Part shown: in pieces, positions 44,396 through 55,093 of the stretch
Numbering within the stretch: the first letter of the stretch is position 1
How the letters are laid out: each line of letters opens with the position of its first letter
From: Butyricimonas virosa
GTDB taxonomy: Bacteria > Bacteroidota > Bacteroidia > Bacteroidales > Marinifilaceae
Direction of reading: 5' to 3'
Assembly: GCF_025148635.1 (NCBI RefSeq)
Contig: NZ_CP102269.1
Span: 1,364,001 to 1,428,000 of the forward strand
DNA: 64,000 bases
Made by a program: the position numbers and the translations under genes
Notes under the pieces: model-generated
Databases searched by the model: none
What the model was told of the DNA's origin: nothing
Seen by the model: the letters and a program-made list of their open reading frames with translations, nothing else

Positions 44396-47300
44396 ATGAA
44401 AAAACTATTCTCCACGATTATCTGTTGTCTAATCTGTTCCACGGCATTCATGCAAGTGAAACCGGAATGGCAAGACGAGACCATACCTTTTGTCGGAAAA
44501 GAATATCCCCGGACGGCCTTCATGACCTATAGTGATGTGAATAAAGCCCGGAGCAACGATTTCAATACTTCCACCGATTATAAATCCCTCAATGGGAAAT
44601 GGAAATTCAACTGGGTTTCCTCCTACAAAAAACGCCCGGTAAACTTTTATAAAACAAATTTTGACGATTCGACATGGGAAGAGATTGATGTCCCTGCAAA
44701 CTGGGAAGTAAACGGTTACGGAAATGCACTCTACACGAATCATCCTTACGAATTCTGTCCCCGTAACCCGCAACCGCCTCTTTTGCCGGAAGAAAACCCT
44801 GTGGGAGCTTATCGGAAATATATCGAGATTCCCGAACAATGGAATGGGAAAGAGATATTCCTGCATATCGGTGCGGTAAAATCAGGATGCTACCTGTACG
44901 TAAACGGCACCAAGGTTGGGTACAGTGAGGACTCCAAAGATGCCGTAGAATATAACATTACCCGCTACCTAAAACTGGGACGTAACCTCATCGCTTTAGA
45001 AGTATATAGATGGTCAACGGGAAGCTACCTGGAATGTCAGGACTTTTGGAGAATCAGCGGAATCGAACGAGACGTTTACTTATTCGCACAATTACCCTTG
45101 CATCTTCGGGATTTCTCAATCCGTCAAGATCTGGACAGCACGTACAAGAACGGACTTTTCGGACTAGATTTATTCATGGAAAACACCAATCCCCGGCAAC
45201 CGGGACAGGTCACCGTGTTCTATCAACTGGAAAACACCTCGGGAACACGAGTGGCAGAAGGGACACAAACCATTAAAATAGATTCTGCAACAACGGTTCA
45301 TTTCGAGGCGAAAATTCCACAAGTTGCCCCGTGGACGGCAGAAACTCCAAACTTGTACCAATTATTTATCCGGATCGAACAACCGGGGAAAACCACCGAA
45401 GTCATTCCTTTCCGGGTTGGTTTCCGAAAACTGGAAATCCGGGGTAACCAATTCCTAGTAAACGGTCGTGCCGTACTGATTAAGGGCGTGAATTACCACG
45501 AACACGACGAGCACACGGGCCACGTTCTCAGTGAGGCGCACATGCGTAAAGATTTCGAAAACATGAAACGTCACAATATTAACGCCATACGCTGTTGCCA
45601 TTATCCCCAACAAAGACGCTTTTACGAACTTTGTGATGAATACGGATTTTACGTATGCAATGAAGCGAACATAGAATCCCACGGTATGGGATACGATCTT
45701 CGCAAGGGAAGAACGTTAGGAAATAATCCGAACTGGCTGAATGCCCACATGGACCGGACCATGAATATGTACGAAACCGGGAAAAATTATCCCTGTATTA
45801 CATTCTGGTCCTTAGGAAATGAAGCCGGGAACGGGTATAATTTTTACATAACTTATAACTGGCTAAAATCCAAGGACACGACACGTCCCGTACAGTACGA
45901 GAGAGCCCTGCTTGAATGGAACACGGACATCTACTGTCCGCAATACCCGGGTGCAAACACGCTGGAAAAATGGGGTAACACCCAAACAGACCGCCCTTAC
46001 ATTATGTCAGAATACGCCCATGCCATGGGAAACAGCACCGGAAATTTCATGGATCTCTGGGATGCAATCTATCGCTACCCCAATTTACAAGGCGGGTTCA
46101 TCTGGGATTGGATTGACCAAGGCATCCTTGTGAAAGACGAAACGGGAACCCCGTTCTGGGCTTATGGTGGAGATTTCGGAGAAAACTCCCCGTCAGACGG
46201 GAATTTTTTGTGTAACGGAGTGGTTGGTCCCGACCGGGAACCGCATCCCGGTTTAACCGAGATAAAAAAAGCCTACCAGTACGTGTGGTTTCAGCCCGTT
46301 GACCTAAGAAAAGGAATCATCCGAGTAGAAAATCGATACGATTTCACGAACTTGAATCAATACACGATCGAGTACACGATACAGGCAAACACGGAAACCG
46401 TGCAGTCCGGAATCCTTCCCACGCAGCATCTCGCCCCCGGGACAAACAAACAACTCACGATTCCACTCAGAAACGTAAAGAATAAACCCGGAACAGAGTA
46501 TTTCCTAAATCTCTACGTGAAGTCCAAGCAAGCGAATCTCTCCGTCCCAGCCGGCTACATCGTGGCCTCGGAACAATTCAGATTACCGGATTACACCCCG
46601 GCACCCGTGTTCCGTCCTACCCCCGAAAAAACGCTGACCATGGAAGAAAACGGACCGGACATTCATATATCCGGCTCGAATATCGACTTCGTATTCAACA
46701 AGCAAAAAGGATACGTGACGTCCTACCGGACCAATGGCGTTCAATATATTGCTGAAGATTTCGGGTTCCAACCCAACTTCTGGCGAGGTCCCACGGATAA
46801 CGACTATGGTAACGGGATGCCGAATCGGCAACAAGGCTGGAAACAGGCAAGCAAAAATTTCAAGATTGCCGGAATCAGAACCTCTACTTCCGTAACAAAC
46901 ACGAACCTGACCATCACGTACAGACTTCAGGAAACCAACAGCAAATATCACGTGTCCTACACGTTATACCCATCAGGCATGATCCACGTGGCCTGTCACC
47001 TAGAAACTCAACCGGATGCGCCAGAACTTCCCCGAATCGGGGTACGTTTCAGGGTTCCCACGGACGTGAATCAACTGGAGTATTTCGGGCGGGGACCCGA
47101 GGAAAACTATTGTGACCGAAATAACGGAACACTTATCGGGTACTACAAAAGCACTGCCGAGCAACAATACGTTCCCTATGTACGCCCACAAGAAAACGGC
47201 CACAAAACAGAAACCCGCTGGCTGGCTCTCACGGATAAAAACGGGGAGGGCCTCCTGTTCATTGCCGACTCGAACTTCATGGAGTTTAACGTTTCCCGGA

Positions 47301-47626
47301 ACCGGATAGAAGACTTCGACTCCGAAGAATCCAACCGCCCGTATCAATGGCAAAACTTCACGAAAGACGAATCCCATGACCCGCTCATGGCGAAAAACCG
47401 AAAACCCAAACAAACGCATATCAACGACATCTTCCCTCGTAATTTCGTGGAAGTATGCATAGATCACCGCATGATGGGAGTTGCCGGGGACGATAGCTGG
47501 GGATCTCAACCTTACCCCAAATACAAGCTCCCAACAAACAAAGATTACCACTGGAGTTTCACCATCCTACCGATCAAAAACAACATGGAGATCAGCGAAA
47601 AACTAGGTTATCAATATCTACCCTAG
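44396..47626 (+). CDS. Exported GH2 beta-galactosidase (LacZ-like)
   Basis: A 1076-residue glycoside hydrolase family 2 enzyme laid out like E. coli LacZ: sugar-binding domain (about 40-225; SLNGKWKFNW), Ig-like domain (about 226-340), TIM barrel (about 345-640) and C-terminal small chain (from about 750; FGFQPNFWRGPTDNDYG). The acid/base Glu lies in WSLGNEAGNGYN and the nucleophile Glu in MSEYAHAMGNSTG. A signal peptide (about 1-19) sends it to the periplasm. It removes terminal beta-galactose, for example from complex N-glycans; galactose versus glucuronic acid specificity is inferred from similarity. Single gene with its own promoter region. Confidence 0.9.
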   Translation: MKKLFSTIICCLICSTAFMQVKPEWQDETIPFVGKEYPRTAFMTYSDVNKARSNDFNTSTDYKSLNGKWKFNWVSSYKKRPVNFYKTNFDDSTWEEIDVPANWEVNGYGNALYTNHPYEFCPRNPQPPLLPEENPVGAYRKYIEIPEQWNGKEIFLHIGAVKSGCYLYVNGTKVGYSEDSKDAVEYNITRYLKLGRNLIALEVYRWSTGSYLECQDFWRISGIERDVYLFAQLPLHLRDFSIRQDLDSTYKNGLFGLDLFMENTNPRQPGQVTVFYQLENTSGTRVAEGTQTIKIDSATTVHFEAKIPQVAPWTAETPNLYQLFIRIEQPGKTTEVIPFRVGFRKLEIRGNQFLVNGRAVLIKGVNYHEHDEHTGHVLSEAHMRKDFENMKRHNINAIRCCHYPQQRRFYELCDEYGFYVCNEANIESHGMGYDLRKGRTLGNNPNWLNAHMDRTMNMYETGKNYPCITFWSLGNEAGNGYNFYITYNWLKSKDTTRPVQYERALLEWNTDIYCPQYPGANTLEKWGNTQTDRPYIMSEYAHAMGNSTGNFMDLWDAIYRYPNLQGGFIWDWIDQGILVKDETGTPFWAYGGDFGENSPSDGNFLCNGVVGPDREPHPGLTEIKKAYQYVWFQPVDLRKGIIRVENRYDFTNLNQYTIEYTIQANTETVQSGILPTQHLAPGTNKQLTIPLRNVKNKPGTEYFLNLYVKSKQANLSVPAGYIVASEQFRLPDYTPAPVFRPTPEKTLTMEENGPDIHISGSNIDFVFNKQKGYVTSYRTNGVQYIAEDFGFQPNFWRGPTDNDYGNGMPNRQQGWKQASKNFKIAGIRTSTSVTNTNLTITYRLQETNSKYHVSYTLYPSGMIHVACHLETQPDAPELPRIGVRFRVPTDVNQLEYFGRGPEENYCDRNNGTLIGYYKSTAEQQYVPYVRPQENGHKTETRWLALTDKNGEGLLFIADSNFMEFNVSRNRIEDFDSEESNRPYQWQNFTKDESHDPLMAKNRKPKQTHINDIFPRNFVEVCIDHRMMGVAGDDSWGSQPYPKYKLPTNKDYHWSFTILPIKNNMEISEKLGYQYLP

Positions 47627-47634
47627 AAGAAAGA

Positions 47635-47680
47635 GTGTCAAAAGTTCGTAAAGTCCCTAGACATTACGAACTTTTGACAC
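47635..47680. terminator. 17-bp perfect hairpin between convergent genes
   Basis: GTGTCAAAAGTTCGTAA (47635-47651) and TTACGAACTTTTGACAC (47664-47680) are perfect complements with a 12-base loop. It lies 9 bases after the beta-galactosidase stop and 8 before the end of the minus-strand sigma remnant. No strong T-run is present on the plus side; on the minus strand TCTTTCTTC follows. Probably a two-way terminator. Confidence 0.6.
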
Positions 47681-47687
47681 ATTCTCC

Positions 47688-47918
47688 TCACACGATTCTC
47701 ATGATCTGCAACCAGAAAAATAGACCTCCCAGACGGCTTTTTAATCGATAAATAGCCTCCCTTTTACAAGCTCGCACGTCTTTTTCCGGAAGAGAAAGAA
47801 TTTCTGCAATTTCCTTGTTATTCTTACCTTGAAAGTATAACCAAAATATCTCCCTGCAATCTTCAGGTAATTCCGTAATAGCTAAATATAACTCTTGATA
47901 AATATCTTCCCGTACCAA
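47688..47918 (-). pseudogene. Remnant of an ECF sigma factor (region 4 only)
   Basis: 76 residues equal to the C-terminal region 4 of an ECF sigma factor (ITELPEDCREIFWLYFQGKN, then EIAEILSLPEKDVRACKREA). There is no region 2, the only start is a TTG, and a stop lies nine codons upstream (TGA at 47945-47943). It is probably what is left of a lost sigma gene. A free region-4 protein that competes for FecR or RNA polymerase is possible but unsupported. Confidence 0.6.
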
Positions 47919-48049
47919 ATTATAACCCTTTCGTCCAAATGATCACGGACAAATATAAAACATTCTTTCCAACAAACAAAACCCTATATAGTGGATAAAA
48001 TTTATAGACCAATAAAGAATGTGAAGTTAATCCTAGAACGGGAAAAAGT

Positions 48050-48089
48050 TGAAAAAAATTAAGAGGGATCATCAAAATTTGATCATCCC
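48050..48089 (-). terminator. Terminator of the cassette D operon
   Basis: On the minus strand a near-perfect stem GGGATGATCAAA/TTTGATGATCCC (one mismatch; 48089-48065) is followed by TCTTAATTTTTTTC. It lies 29 bases after the ROK gene stop. Confidence 0.7.
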
Positions 48090-48118
48090 CCAAATCAATA
48101 ATCTCTACTGAAAATTAT

Positions 48119-49216
48119 TTAATATTTATCCAATTCATTTAACGCAAAAGCATAAGCCCCAAAAGCAATAGCCTTGCTTGTTCCCAATTTGGTCGTGATC
48201 ACTCCCATTCTCTTCACCGGATCGTACTCAATCGTTTCCGTCGTCCCCGGAACTAAAATTTGTCTAGAGGTTGGAGCTAAGAATGCAGTTAGTCCCGCCG
48301 GGTCATCCAAAAAAAAGGCTTTCATTTCCATTCGGTCTGATGGTGCACCCTCGTACATTGCTACCGTTCCGTTTAGCTCACGAATAACCGATGGCATCAA
48401 GTATTTATGGGCAGCAACAATACCTCCGCCAAGAACAACGATCCCATCCACGACAGCGTTTATTGAAGCAATCGCCTCACCAAGCACTTCTCCAGCGTGT
48501 TCGAATGTTGTGCGAGCGGAAGCCTGATCTCCTTCTAAAGTACCCTCTGCAATATCGAAAATATCTTTTGGCGTTAATTTGCGAGGATCACCAGAAAGAC
48601 GAGCATATTCACGTTTGATAGCCCGGATAGAGATACCCTCTTCCACACTATAAACGGGTTCTCGTTTATCACGCAACACCCAAACTTCCGCAGCCGATCC
48701 ATTGTCTCCAAGAAAAAGCTCCCCGTCACGAACCACTCCACCACCGAAACCGGTCCCTAGCGTGATCCCAATTAGATTTTTATAAACCTTACTCTTACCT
48801 GCATTCCCGAGCATACGGTTTACCTCTGGTAAAGCTCCCGCCAATGCCTCTCCGTAGGCAAACAAATCACCATCATTATTAATAAAAACCGGTATTCCGA
48901 ATACATTCTTCAAAAAGGCACCAAGTGCCACACCACCACGAAAAGCTGGCAAGTTATTCAAGTCTCCAATTATCCCATTCACGTAATCAGCCGGACCAGG
49001 AAAGGCAAAACTGATAGCCACCGGATTATCCGGCAATTTCAACTTGATCGCCGAGAAACCTGTCACCAAAGTCTCCAGACATTTTTCAAGGTTATCCCCA
49101 TTCGAAGGTAACACAATAGGTTCAACTATCTCTTCATTAGACTGGATTGCAGAAAACACAAAGTTCGTTCCCCCAGCATCCAACGTCATCACGATTCTTT
49201 TATCAAACTGATACAT
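48119..49216 (-). CDS. ROK-family sugar kinase (mannose kinase candidate)
   Basis: A 365-residue ROK protein. The phosphate-binding DAGGTN (about 13-18), the catalytic-type NNDGD (near residue 119) and GITLGTGFGGGVVRDG are present. The usual ROK zinc site (GHxxxxxxxxxCxCGxxGC) is missing; the place holds GDNGSAAEVWVLRDKREP instead. It is the last gene of cassette D, after an MFS sugar transporter and two alpha-mannosidases, so it probably phosphorylates mannose (or another freed hexose) in the cytosol. Substrate by context only. Confidence 0.75.
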   Translation of the reverse strand: MYQFDKRIVMTLDAGGTNFVFSAIQSNEEIVEPIVLPSNGDNLEKCLETLVTGFSAIKLKLPDNPVAISFAFPGPADYVNGIIGDLNNLPAFRGGVALGAFLKNVFGIPVFINNDGDLFAYGEALAGALPEVNRMLGNAGKSKVYKNLIGITLGTGFGGGVVRDGELFLGDNGSAAEVWVLRDKREPVYSVEEGISIRAIKREYARLSGDPRKLTPKDIFDIAEGTLEGDQASARTTFEHAGEVLGEAIASINAVVDGIVVLGGGIVAAHKYLMPSVIRELNGTVAMYEGAPSDRMEMKAFFLDDPAGLTAFLAPTSRQILVPGTTETIEYDPVKRMGVITTKLGTSKAIAFGAYAFALNELDKY

Positions 49217-49252
49217 GACAAATTTATTAGTTCAAAAATCACGAGTTTAGAA

Positions 49253-50410
49253 TTATCTCTCTGTCTTTATTCCCACAGAACAATACAAGAGGTAGAGCAA
49301 ACAACCAAGGATCACCACCAGCGAACCGACCTGTGTACCGATCAAGTCCGTGCAATAACCCATCAGTGGAGGAATTACCGCTCCTCCAAAAATTCCTGTT
49401 ACCATTAAGCCAGAGATCTCATTCGCTTTCCTCGGCTGAGCCTGAATTGCCATCGAGAAGAGCAACGAAAATATACTCGAACACGTGAATCCGATCAAAG
49501 CAATCGACACAAGGATCGGATATTGACCCGACACAAAAAACAAAACGACTAGTGCAGCAATTGCCACTAGGACGTTCACCCGAAAATACTTGCTACCTGA
49601 CACCCGTGCTAGGAGAAACGTCCCCACAAAAGCACCAATCGTTCGGAAGGCAAAATAAACACTCGATCCGATACCAGCCTCAGCAATATCAAAGCCACAA
49701 CGTTCCAGCAATAACTTCGGAGCCACTGTATTCACTCCTACATCAACACCCACAACGAAAACGATCCCGAGGAAAAGCAACAAAATCGTCCGGTCTTTCA
49801 ACAAACAGAATGTTGCTCCCCATGAAGAGGTCAACTGTCCCGAGGTTTCTTCCGGAATCGGCACAAACAATAACCAACACATCGAAAGCAAGGTCAATAA
49901 AGCAAATACCGGGAAAAGATACTGCCAATTACCTAGCATTGTCGCTGCAAATGCAGCTATAAAAGGGCCACAGAAAGATGACACCGCTTTCAACACCTGA
50001 CCTGCCGTCAACGAGCTCGCCAGAACATTACCTTTCACCACATTCGTTAACAAAGGATTTAATGATACCTGCAAAATCGTATTACCAATACCCAACAGGG
50101 CAAAAGCTAGTAAGCACGTGTAAAGATCGTAATGAACAAAAGGAATAATCATACCAACCAGCGTCACCAACATACTCGCCAAAACCGTTTTCTTACGCCC
50201 AAACCAATTCATAAACATTGCGGCAGGAACTGCAAGCAACAAAAACCATAAAAAAACCATCGAAGGAAGAAAACCGGCAATAGTCTCGCTCAATCCAAAA
50301 TCTGACTTCACGTAACTCGTCGATATACCCACTACGTCACAGAAACCCATGATAAAAAAACCGAACAACACGGGCAACAAGGCCTTAACACTCGTAGAAT
50401 TTTCTTTCAT
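49253..50410 (-). CDS. MFS sugar transporter
   Basis: A 385-residue, twelve-helix major facilitator. The N-terminus (LLPVLFGFFIMGFCDVVGIS) and the loop MNWFGRKKTVLA after helix 2 resemble the fucose/glucose/galactose symporter group of Bacteroidota. It should carry the monosaccharide released by the two GH92 enzymes across the inner membrane to the ROK kinase, whose gene lies 36 bases downstream. Co-transcribed with both. Confidence 0.85.
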   Translation of the reverse strand: MKENSTSVKALLPVLFGFFIMGFCDVVGISTSYVKSDFGLSETIAGFLPSMVFLWFLLLAVPAAMFMNWFGRKKTVLASMLVTLVGMIIPFVHYDLYTCLLAFALLGIGNTILQVSLNPLLTNVVKGNVLASSLTAGQVLKAVSSFCGPFIAAFAATMLGNWQYLFPVFALLTLLSMCWLLFVPIPEETSGQLTSSWGATFCLLKDRTILLLFLGIVFVVGVDVGVNTVAPKLLLERCGFDIAEAGIGSSVYFAFRTIGAFVGTFLLARVSGSKYFRVNVLVAIAALVVLFFVSGQYPILVSIALIGFTCSSIFSLLFSMAIQAQPRKANEISGLMVTGIFGGAVIPPLMGYCTDLIGTQVGSLVVILGCLLYLLYCSVGIKTER

Positions 50411-50442
50411 AATTCGTTATAATTCAAAAAATGATTTTATTG

Positions 50443-52734
50443 TCATTTACATTTTTTCTCAGAGATGGAAGGAGGAACTGCATCATCTGAGATGCCACGT
50501 TTGTAATTCGGACGAGCACTCATCACAAAATGTAAATCCATCCCGTCTTTTATATCATTATAGGTAATATACGATTTGTTATATTTCTCTCCATTTAAAT
50601 AAATCTCTTTCACATATACATTCTTCTTCGACCAATTCTTAGTTGTCACCCGAATATGTTTACCATTACTCATACACATATCTACCGCCGGTAACCCCGG
50701 AGATCCCAAATTATATACATTACTTGATGGGGCAGTGGGATAAAATCCCATTGTATTAAAAATATACCAAGCAGACATCTGACCACAATCATCATTTCCA
50801 CTTAAAGATCCCGGTGTATTCCCATAAAATGTATCCATAATATAACGTAACTTCTCCTGACACTTCCATGGTTGCTTCAAATAATTGTAAAAATACAATA
50901 TTTGATGACAAGGCTCATTTCCGTGCCAATAAGCACCAATACGCCCTTGAATATCATGAGCACCCGGAATATCATCGGCCATCTTCGTCACAAACATAGA
51001 ATCCAAACGTACTCGCAATAACTCTTCCCCTGCCTCATTAATATACCCCTGAACATCATGAGGCACATACCAAGTGTACTGTAAAGTAAACCCTTCTGTA
51101 ATATCCCCCCAGCCATTTACAGACCCTGGGCCCTGATAAGCTATCGGAGAAAATGGCGAACGCCAATTCCCCTGACTATCACGCCCACGCATATACTTTG
51201 TTTCCGGGTCTATCAGATTTTTATATGACAAAGCACGTTTCATAAAAAAATGATAATCATCCATTTTTCCCAATTTTTCCGCAACCCGAGCAATACAATA
51301 ATCATCATAAGCGTATTCAAGACTCTTAGATACAGATTCCTTTTCTTTGTCAAAAGGAACCCATCCCAACTGAGTATACTCCGGCAAACAATCATAATTA
51401 GGGTTTGTAGCCGTTGTTTTCATTGCCTCGTAAGCTCGTTCATAATCAAACCCTTGCACATCTTTCATGATAGCATCAGCTATTACCGACACAGCGTGAT
51501 AACCAATCATACACCAAGTCTCATTCCCGTAAAATGACCAAATAGGCAACATATGTTCCACACTCTTATCATAGTGTACCAACATCGAATTAATAATGTC
51601 CGCATTAATATCCCGCTGTACCAAATTAAACAAAGGATGTAACGCACGATAAGTATCCCACAAAGAAAATACGGTATAATTAGTAAAACCCTTCGCTTCC
51701 CCAATATTTTTATCCAACTCCCGGAACCGCCCATCAGCATCCTGGAATATAAAAGGATGTAAGAAAGTGTGATACACAGACGTATAAAACGTTTCTTTCT
51801 GTTCTTGAGAACCTTCAATTACAAATTTTGATAATTGATCTTCCCACAATTTTTCTCCCTCCACCTTCAAGGTTGCAAAATTCTTCCCTTCTAACTCTCG
51901 TATATTGTTTACTGCCCCTTGAGTACTAACACTAGAAATAGCCACTTTTATCGTAACAGTCTCCCCTTCACAAGTCGGAAATTGCATCCAAAAACGCAAG
52001 TCAGCCCCCCAAGCTTCCAAATGACTCCGGAAACGTTTTGTATTATAAACCACGGGAATTGTATCCTGCATAATCCCAAAATTCTCGAAAGGACGGGAAA
52101 ATACTGCCGTAAAATACACGTGACGCTCTGGTCCCCATCCTTTCACAAGCTTATAGCCCGTTAAGGTGGAATCATTCTCCACCCGAATATTGCTCCACGG
52201 GCAACTCTGCCACAAAGTATGATTCAAATCCAACAATATAAAAGAACTATCAGAAGCCGGATAAGTGAACTGTAACATTCCACTTCGAACCCCAGAGGTC
52301 ATCTCTGCTTTTACCCCATAATCCAGTAATTCGACCCCATAATAATTCGGACTTGCCCACTCCCGTTCATGGCTATAACGAGAACGATAACCCGCATCCG
52401 GATTCTCATGTGTTCCCGGGGTGAAATAAATTTTTCCTGTTCCGGGCATAAACAAAAAGTCTCCTAAATCCGGGATACCCGTTCCACTCAAATGTGTCAA
52501 ACTAAAACCTAACAGAGTCGTATGATCATACTTGTACCCGGCCGCTGCATCATAATAATCAAAATCTGTATCCGGACTTATCTGGATCCCACCAAAAGGA
52601 ATTTGCGAACCGGGATAAATATTCCCGTACCCGGAAGTCCCAACCAAAGGTCGCACGTAAGAAATTAAAGGTTGTTCTTGAGCATTTACCGATCGAAATG
52701 CCAATAAAACTAAAACAATAACAATATACTTCAT
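50443..52734 (-). CDS. GH92 alpha-mannosidase, second of two
   Basis: A 763-residue exported glycoside hydrolase family 92 protein (signal peptide ending SVNAQ). GH92 enzymes are calcium-dependent exo-alpha-mannosidases that trim N-glycans or yeast mannan. Family motifs: YVRPLVGTSGYGNIYPG at the start, WDTYRALHPLFNLV near residue 360, AYWHGNEPCHQ and SLSGNDDCGQMSAWYIFNTM near the end. It has no lipobox, so it is likely periplasmic. It is paralogous to the next gene upstream (52745-55081), 10 bases away; the pair probably splits linkage specificities. Confidence 0.9.
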   Translation of the reverse strand: MKYIVIVLVLLAFRSVNAQEQPLISYVRPLVGTSGYGNIYPGSQIPFGGIQISPDTDFDYYDAAAGYKYDHTTLLGFSLTHLSGTGIPDLGDFLFMPGTGKIYFTPGTHENPDAGYRSRYSHEREWASPNYYGVELLDYGVKAEMTSGVRSGMLQFTYPASDSSFILLDLNHTLWQSCPWSNIRVENDSTLTGYKLVKGWGPERHVYFTAVFSRPFENFGIMQDTIPVVYNTKRFRSHLEAWGADLRFWMQFPTCEGETVTIKVAISSVSTQGAVNNIRELEGKNFATLKVEGEKLWEDQLSKFVIEGSQEQKETFYTSVYHTFLHPFIFQDADGRFRELDKNIGEAKGFTNYTVFSLWDTYRALHPLFNLVQRDINADIINSMLVHYDKSVEHMLPIWSFYGNETWCMIGYHAVSVIADAIMKDVQGFDYERAYEAMKTTATNPNYDCLPEYTQLGWVPFDKEKESVSKSLEYAYDDYCIARVAEKLGKMDDYHFFMKRALSYKNLIDPETKYMRGRDSQGNWRSPFSPIAYQGPGSVNGWGDITEGFTLQYTWYVPHDVQGYINEAGEELLRVRLDSMFVTKMADDIPGAHDIQGRIGAYWHGNEPCHQILYFYNYLKQPWKCQEKLRYIMDTFYGNTPGSLSGNDDCGQMSAWYIFNTMGFYPTAPSSNVYNLGSPGLPAVDMCMSNGKHIRVTTKNWSKKNVYVKEIYLNGEKYNKSYITYNDIKDGMDLHFVMSARPNYKRGISDDAVPPSISEKKCK

Positions 52735-52744
52735 TGTTCAACAT

Positions 52745-55081
52745 TTAACGGTTATTATTCTCATCTGACGTCATGGAATAAGGTTTCTGATCATTGGTAA
52801 ACACCCGTTTTTTATTCGGACTACTACACATCTCGAAATAGACTTCCCCTCCATTACAAATATCCCGATGCGTCAAATATGCTTTATCATACTCTTTACC
52901 ATTCAATTTCACAGATTTCACGTAACGATTTTTGGCACTTACTTTTGGAGCCTTAATAACCAAATCTTTACCATTTTCAAGATGTATTACCATTTCCTTA
53001 AAATAAGGTGCTCCAAAAACATATTGGTCTGATCCCGGACAAACCGGATAGAAGCCCATAGCCGAGAAAATATACCAAGCCGACATTTGGCCGCAATCAT
53101 CGTTCCCGCAAAGCCCATCAATATTATTCCGGTACATCCGATCCATGATCTCCCGTAAGCGATACTGCGTTTTCCAAGGTTGTGAAGTCCACATATACAA
53201 ATACGGAATATGTTGGCTTGGCTCATTACCGTGTCCATAATTTCCCATCAATCCCTCTTGAGTAATATCTTCCGTTTTCTCGTAATATTTAGCAGGCAAA
53301 TCCATGGTAAACAAAGAATCCAAACGCTCTATAAAACGTTTATCTCCTCCCATAAAAATTTTCACCCCGTTCACATCCTGAGGAACATAGAAAGAATAAT
53401 TCCAAGAATTACCTTCTATGAATCCCTGCCCATGAGTATCCAACACATCAAAATTCGCTTTCCATTTTCCTACTGAATCTTTCGGACGAATAAATCCCAA
53501 ATCCTCATCTACCAAATATTTATAAGCAGCCGCTCTTTTCAGATACTTGTCTGCAACCTCTTGTTTACCCATCAACCGGGCCATATTATATATCGTCCAA
53601 TCATCATAACCATATTCAAGCGTTACGGAAGCAGAATTACCACTTTTATTCATCGGCACGTATCCCAACTCCATATATTCCTTCAAGCCATCCAAATAAG
53701 GGATCGTCGAATTGCTCATCACGGCTTCCAAAGCCAATTTTTCATCCATCTCTATTCCTTTCACATAAGCATCTGCCACCACGGAAACACCATGATACCC
53801 GATCATACACCAGTTTTCGTTAGCCATATGCGACCAAATCGGTAAAGCCCCGTGTACACTCTGTTGATAATGTTTCAAAAAAGAAGCAATGATATCTTTA
53901 CTACGTGACGGATAAAACAAATTAAACAAAGGATGTAATGCCCGATAAGTATCCCATACCGAGAAAACCGTGTAATTTATAAAATCATCGGCATGGTGAA
54001 TCTCATGATCCAACCCACGATAAGCCCCATCATGATCCATGTAAAGTGAAGGATTAATCATCGTGTGATAAAGCGAAGAATAAATATTACATGTCTGATC
54101 ATAATCCCCCTCTACCTCCACAACACTTAACGCATTCTCCCACTTTTGTTCTGCCAAGTCACGCAATTGCTCAAAAGACCTCCCTGCTGTTTCCACGCGA
54201 AGATTATTCAACGCCCCACTAGCTCTCACCGGAGAAAGTGCCACTTTTACCTCTAATGGCACTCCATCCGACAAGTCAAAATCAAAATAGGCCACAACAT
54301 TACGTCCTCCGATTTCCGGAAAATCCCGGTAAATATTAAATTTCCGCCACATACCGTTATAAGCCATCGGCTTCATCTCCTGATACCCATAACCCTTGAT
54401 CGGTTTAGAAAAAGTTATCGCAAAATATGTATAATTTACCCTTGCCCAACCATTGGTAATTCGATAACCTGTCAATAATGTATCATTCTCCACCCGCAAA
54501 TTAGCCCACAACACTTTACCGTCATAGTTATAAATGCCATGTTTCAGATCTAACAATATGTGTCCTTCACCTTTCGGGAAAGTATACTTATGCACCCCTA
54601 CACGTTCGGTTGCCGTCAACTCTGCTTTTACATCATAATCTTCCAACACGACAGAATAGTATCCCGGAGACGCTTTTTCCGTGTCATGAGTGAAACGAGA
54701 ACGATAACCACTATCCGGATCCTCTGCTGTACCGGGATTAAACTTCACGTCACCCGTTATCGGCATTATCAGAATATCTCCCAAATCAGAATGCCCGGTA
54801 CCATTAAAATGAGTATGACTAAATCCCACGATAGAACTATCACGATGTTGATAACCGGCACAATACTCGTAAGCCCGAGGCTGATACGTCCCATTCACAT
54901 TATGCGGCACCGTATCCGTATCCGGACTTAACTGCACCAATCCATGAGGGACACAAGCTCCCGGGAAAGTATGTCCCATACCATTCGTCCCGATCATTGG
55001 ATCCACGTAGTTGATCTTTTTCTGTCCGATTGCCGACAACCCGTACATCAACAATACCACGATAAGTAACTTCCTATTCAT
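52745..55081 (-). CDS. GH92 alpha-mannosidase, first of two
   Basis: A 778-residue GH92 enzyme (signal peptide ending SAIGQ). Motifs: YVDPMIGTNGMGHTFPGACV at the start, WDTYRALHPLFNLFYP, GNYGHGNEPSQHIPYLYMW and GLCGNDDCGQMSAWYIFSAM. It acts on terminal alpha-mannose of glycans brought in by the SusCD pair of this operon. It lies 12 bases after the thioredoxin gene, so mannan breakdown and the thioredoxin cassette are one transcript. Confidence 0.9.
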   Translation of the reverse strand: MNRKLLIVVLLMYGLSAIGQKKINYVDPMIGTNGMGHTFPGACVPHGLVQLSPDTDTVPHNVNGTYQPRAYEYCAGYQHRDSSIVGFSHTHFNGTGHSDLGDILIMPITGDVKFNPGTAEDPDSGYRSRFTHDTEKASPGYYSVVLEDYDVKAELTATERVGVHKYTFPKGEGHILLDLKHGIYNYDGKVLWANLRVENDTLLTGYRITNGWARVNYTYFAITFSKPIKGYGYQEMKPMAYNGMWRKFNIYRDFPEIGGRNVVAYFDFDLSDGVPLEVKVALSPVRASGALNNLRVETAGRSFEQLRDLAEQKWENALSVVEVEGDYDQTCNIYSSLYHTMINPSLYMDHDGAYRGLDHEIHHADDFINYTVFSVWDTYRALHPLFNLFYPSRSKDIIASFLKHYQQSVHGALPIWSHMANENWCMIGYHGVSVVADAYVKGIEMDEKLALEAVMSNSTIPYLDGLKEYMELGYVPMNKSGNSASVTLEYGYDDWTIYNMARLMGKQEVADKYLKRAAAYKYLVDEDLGFIRPKDSVGKWKANFDVLDTHGQGFIEGNSWNYSFYVPQDVNGVKIFMGGDKRFIERLDSLFTMDLPAKYYEKTEDITQEGLMGNYGHGNEPSQHIPYLYMWTSQPWKTQYRLREIMDRMYRNNIDGLCGNDDCGQMSAWYIFSAMGFYPVCPGSDQYVFGAPYFKEMVIHLENGKDLVIKAPKVSAKNRYVKSVKLNGKEYDKAYLTHRDICNGGEVYFEMCSSPNKKRVFTNDQKPYSMTSDENNNR

Positions 55082-55093
55082 CTGTCAAAATTT

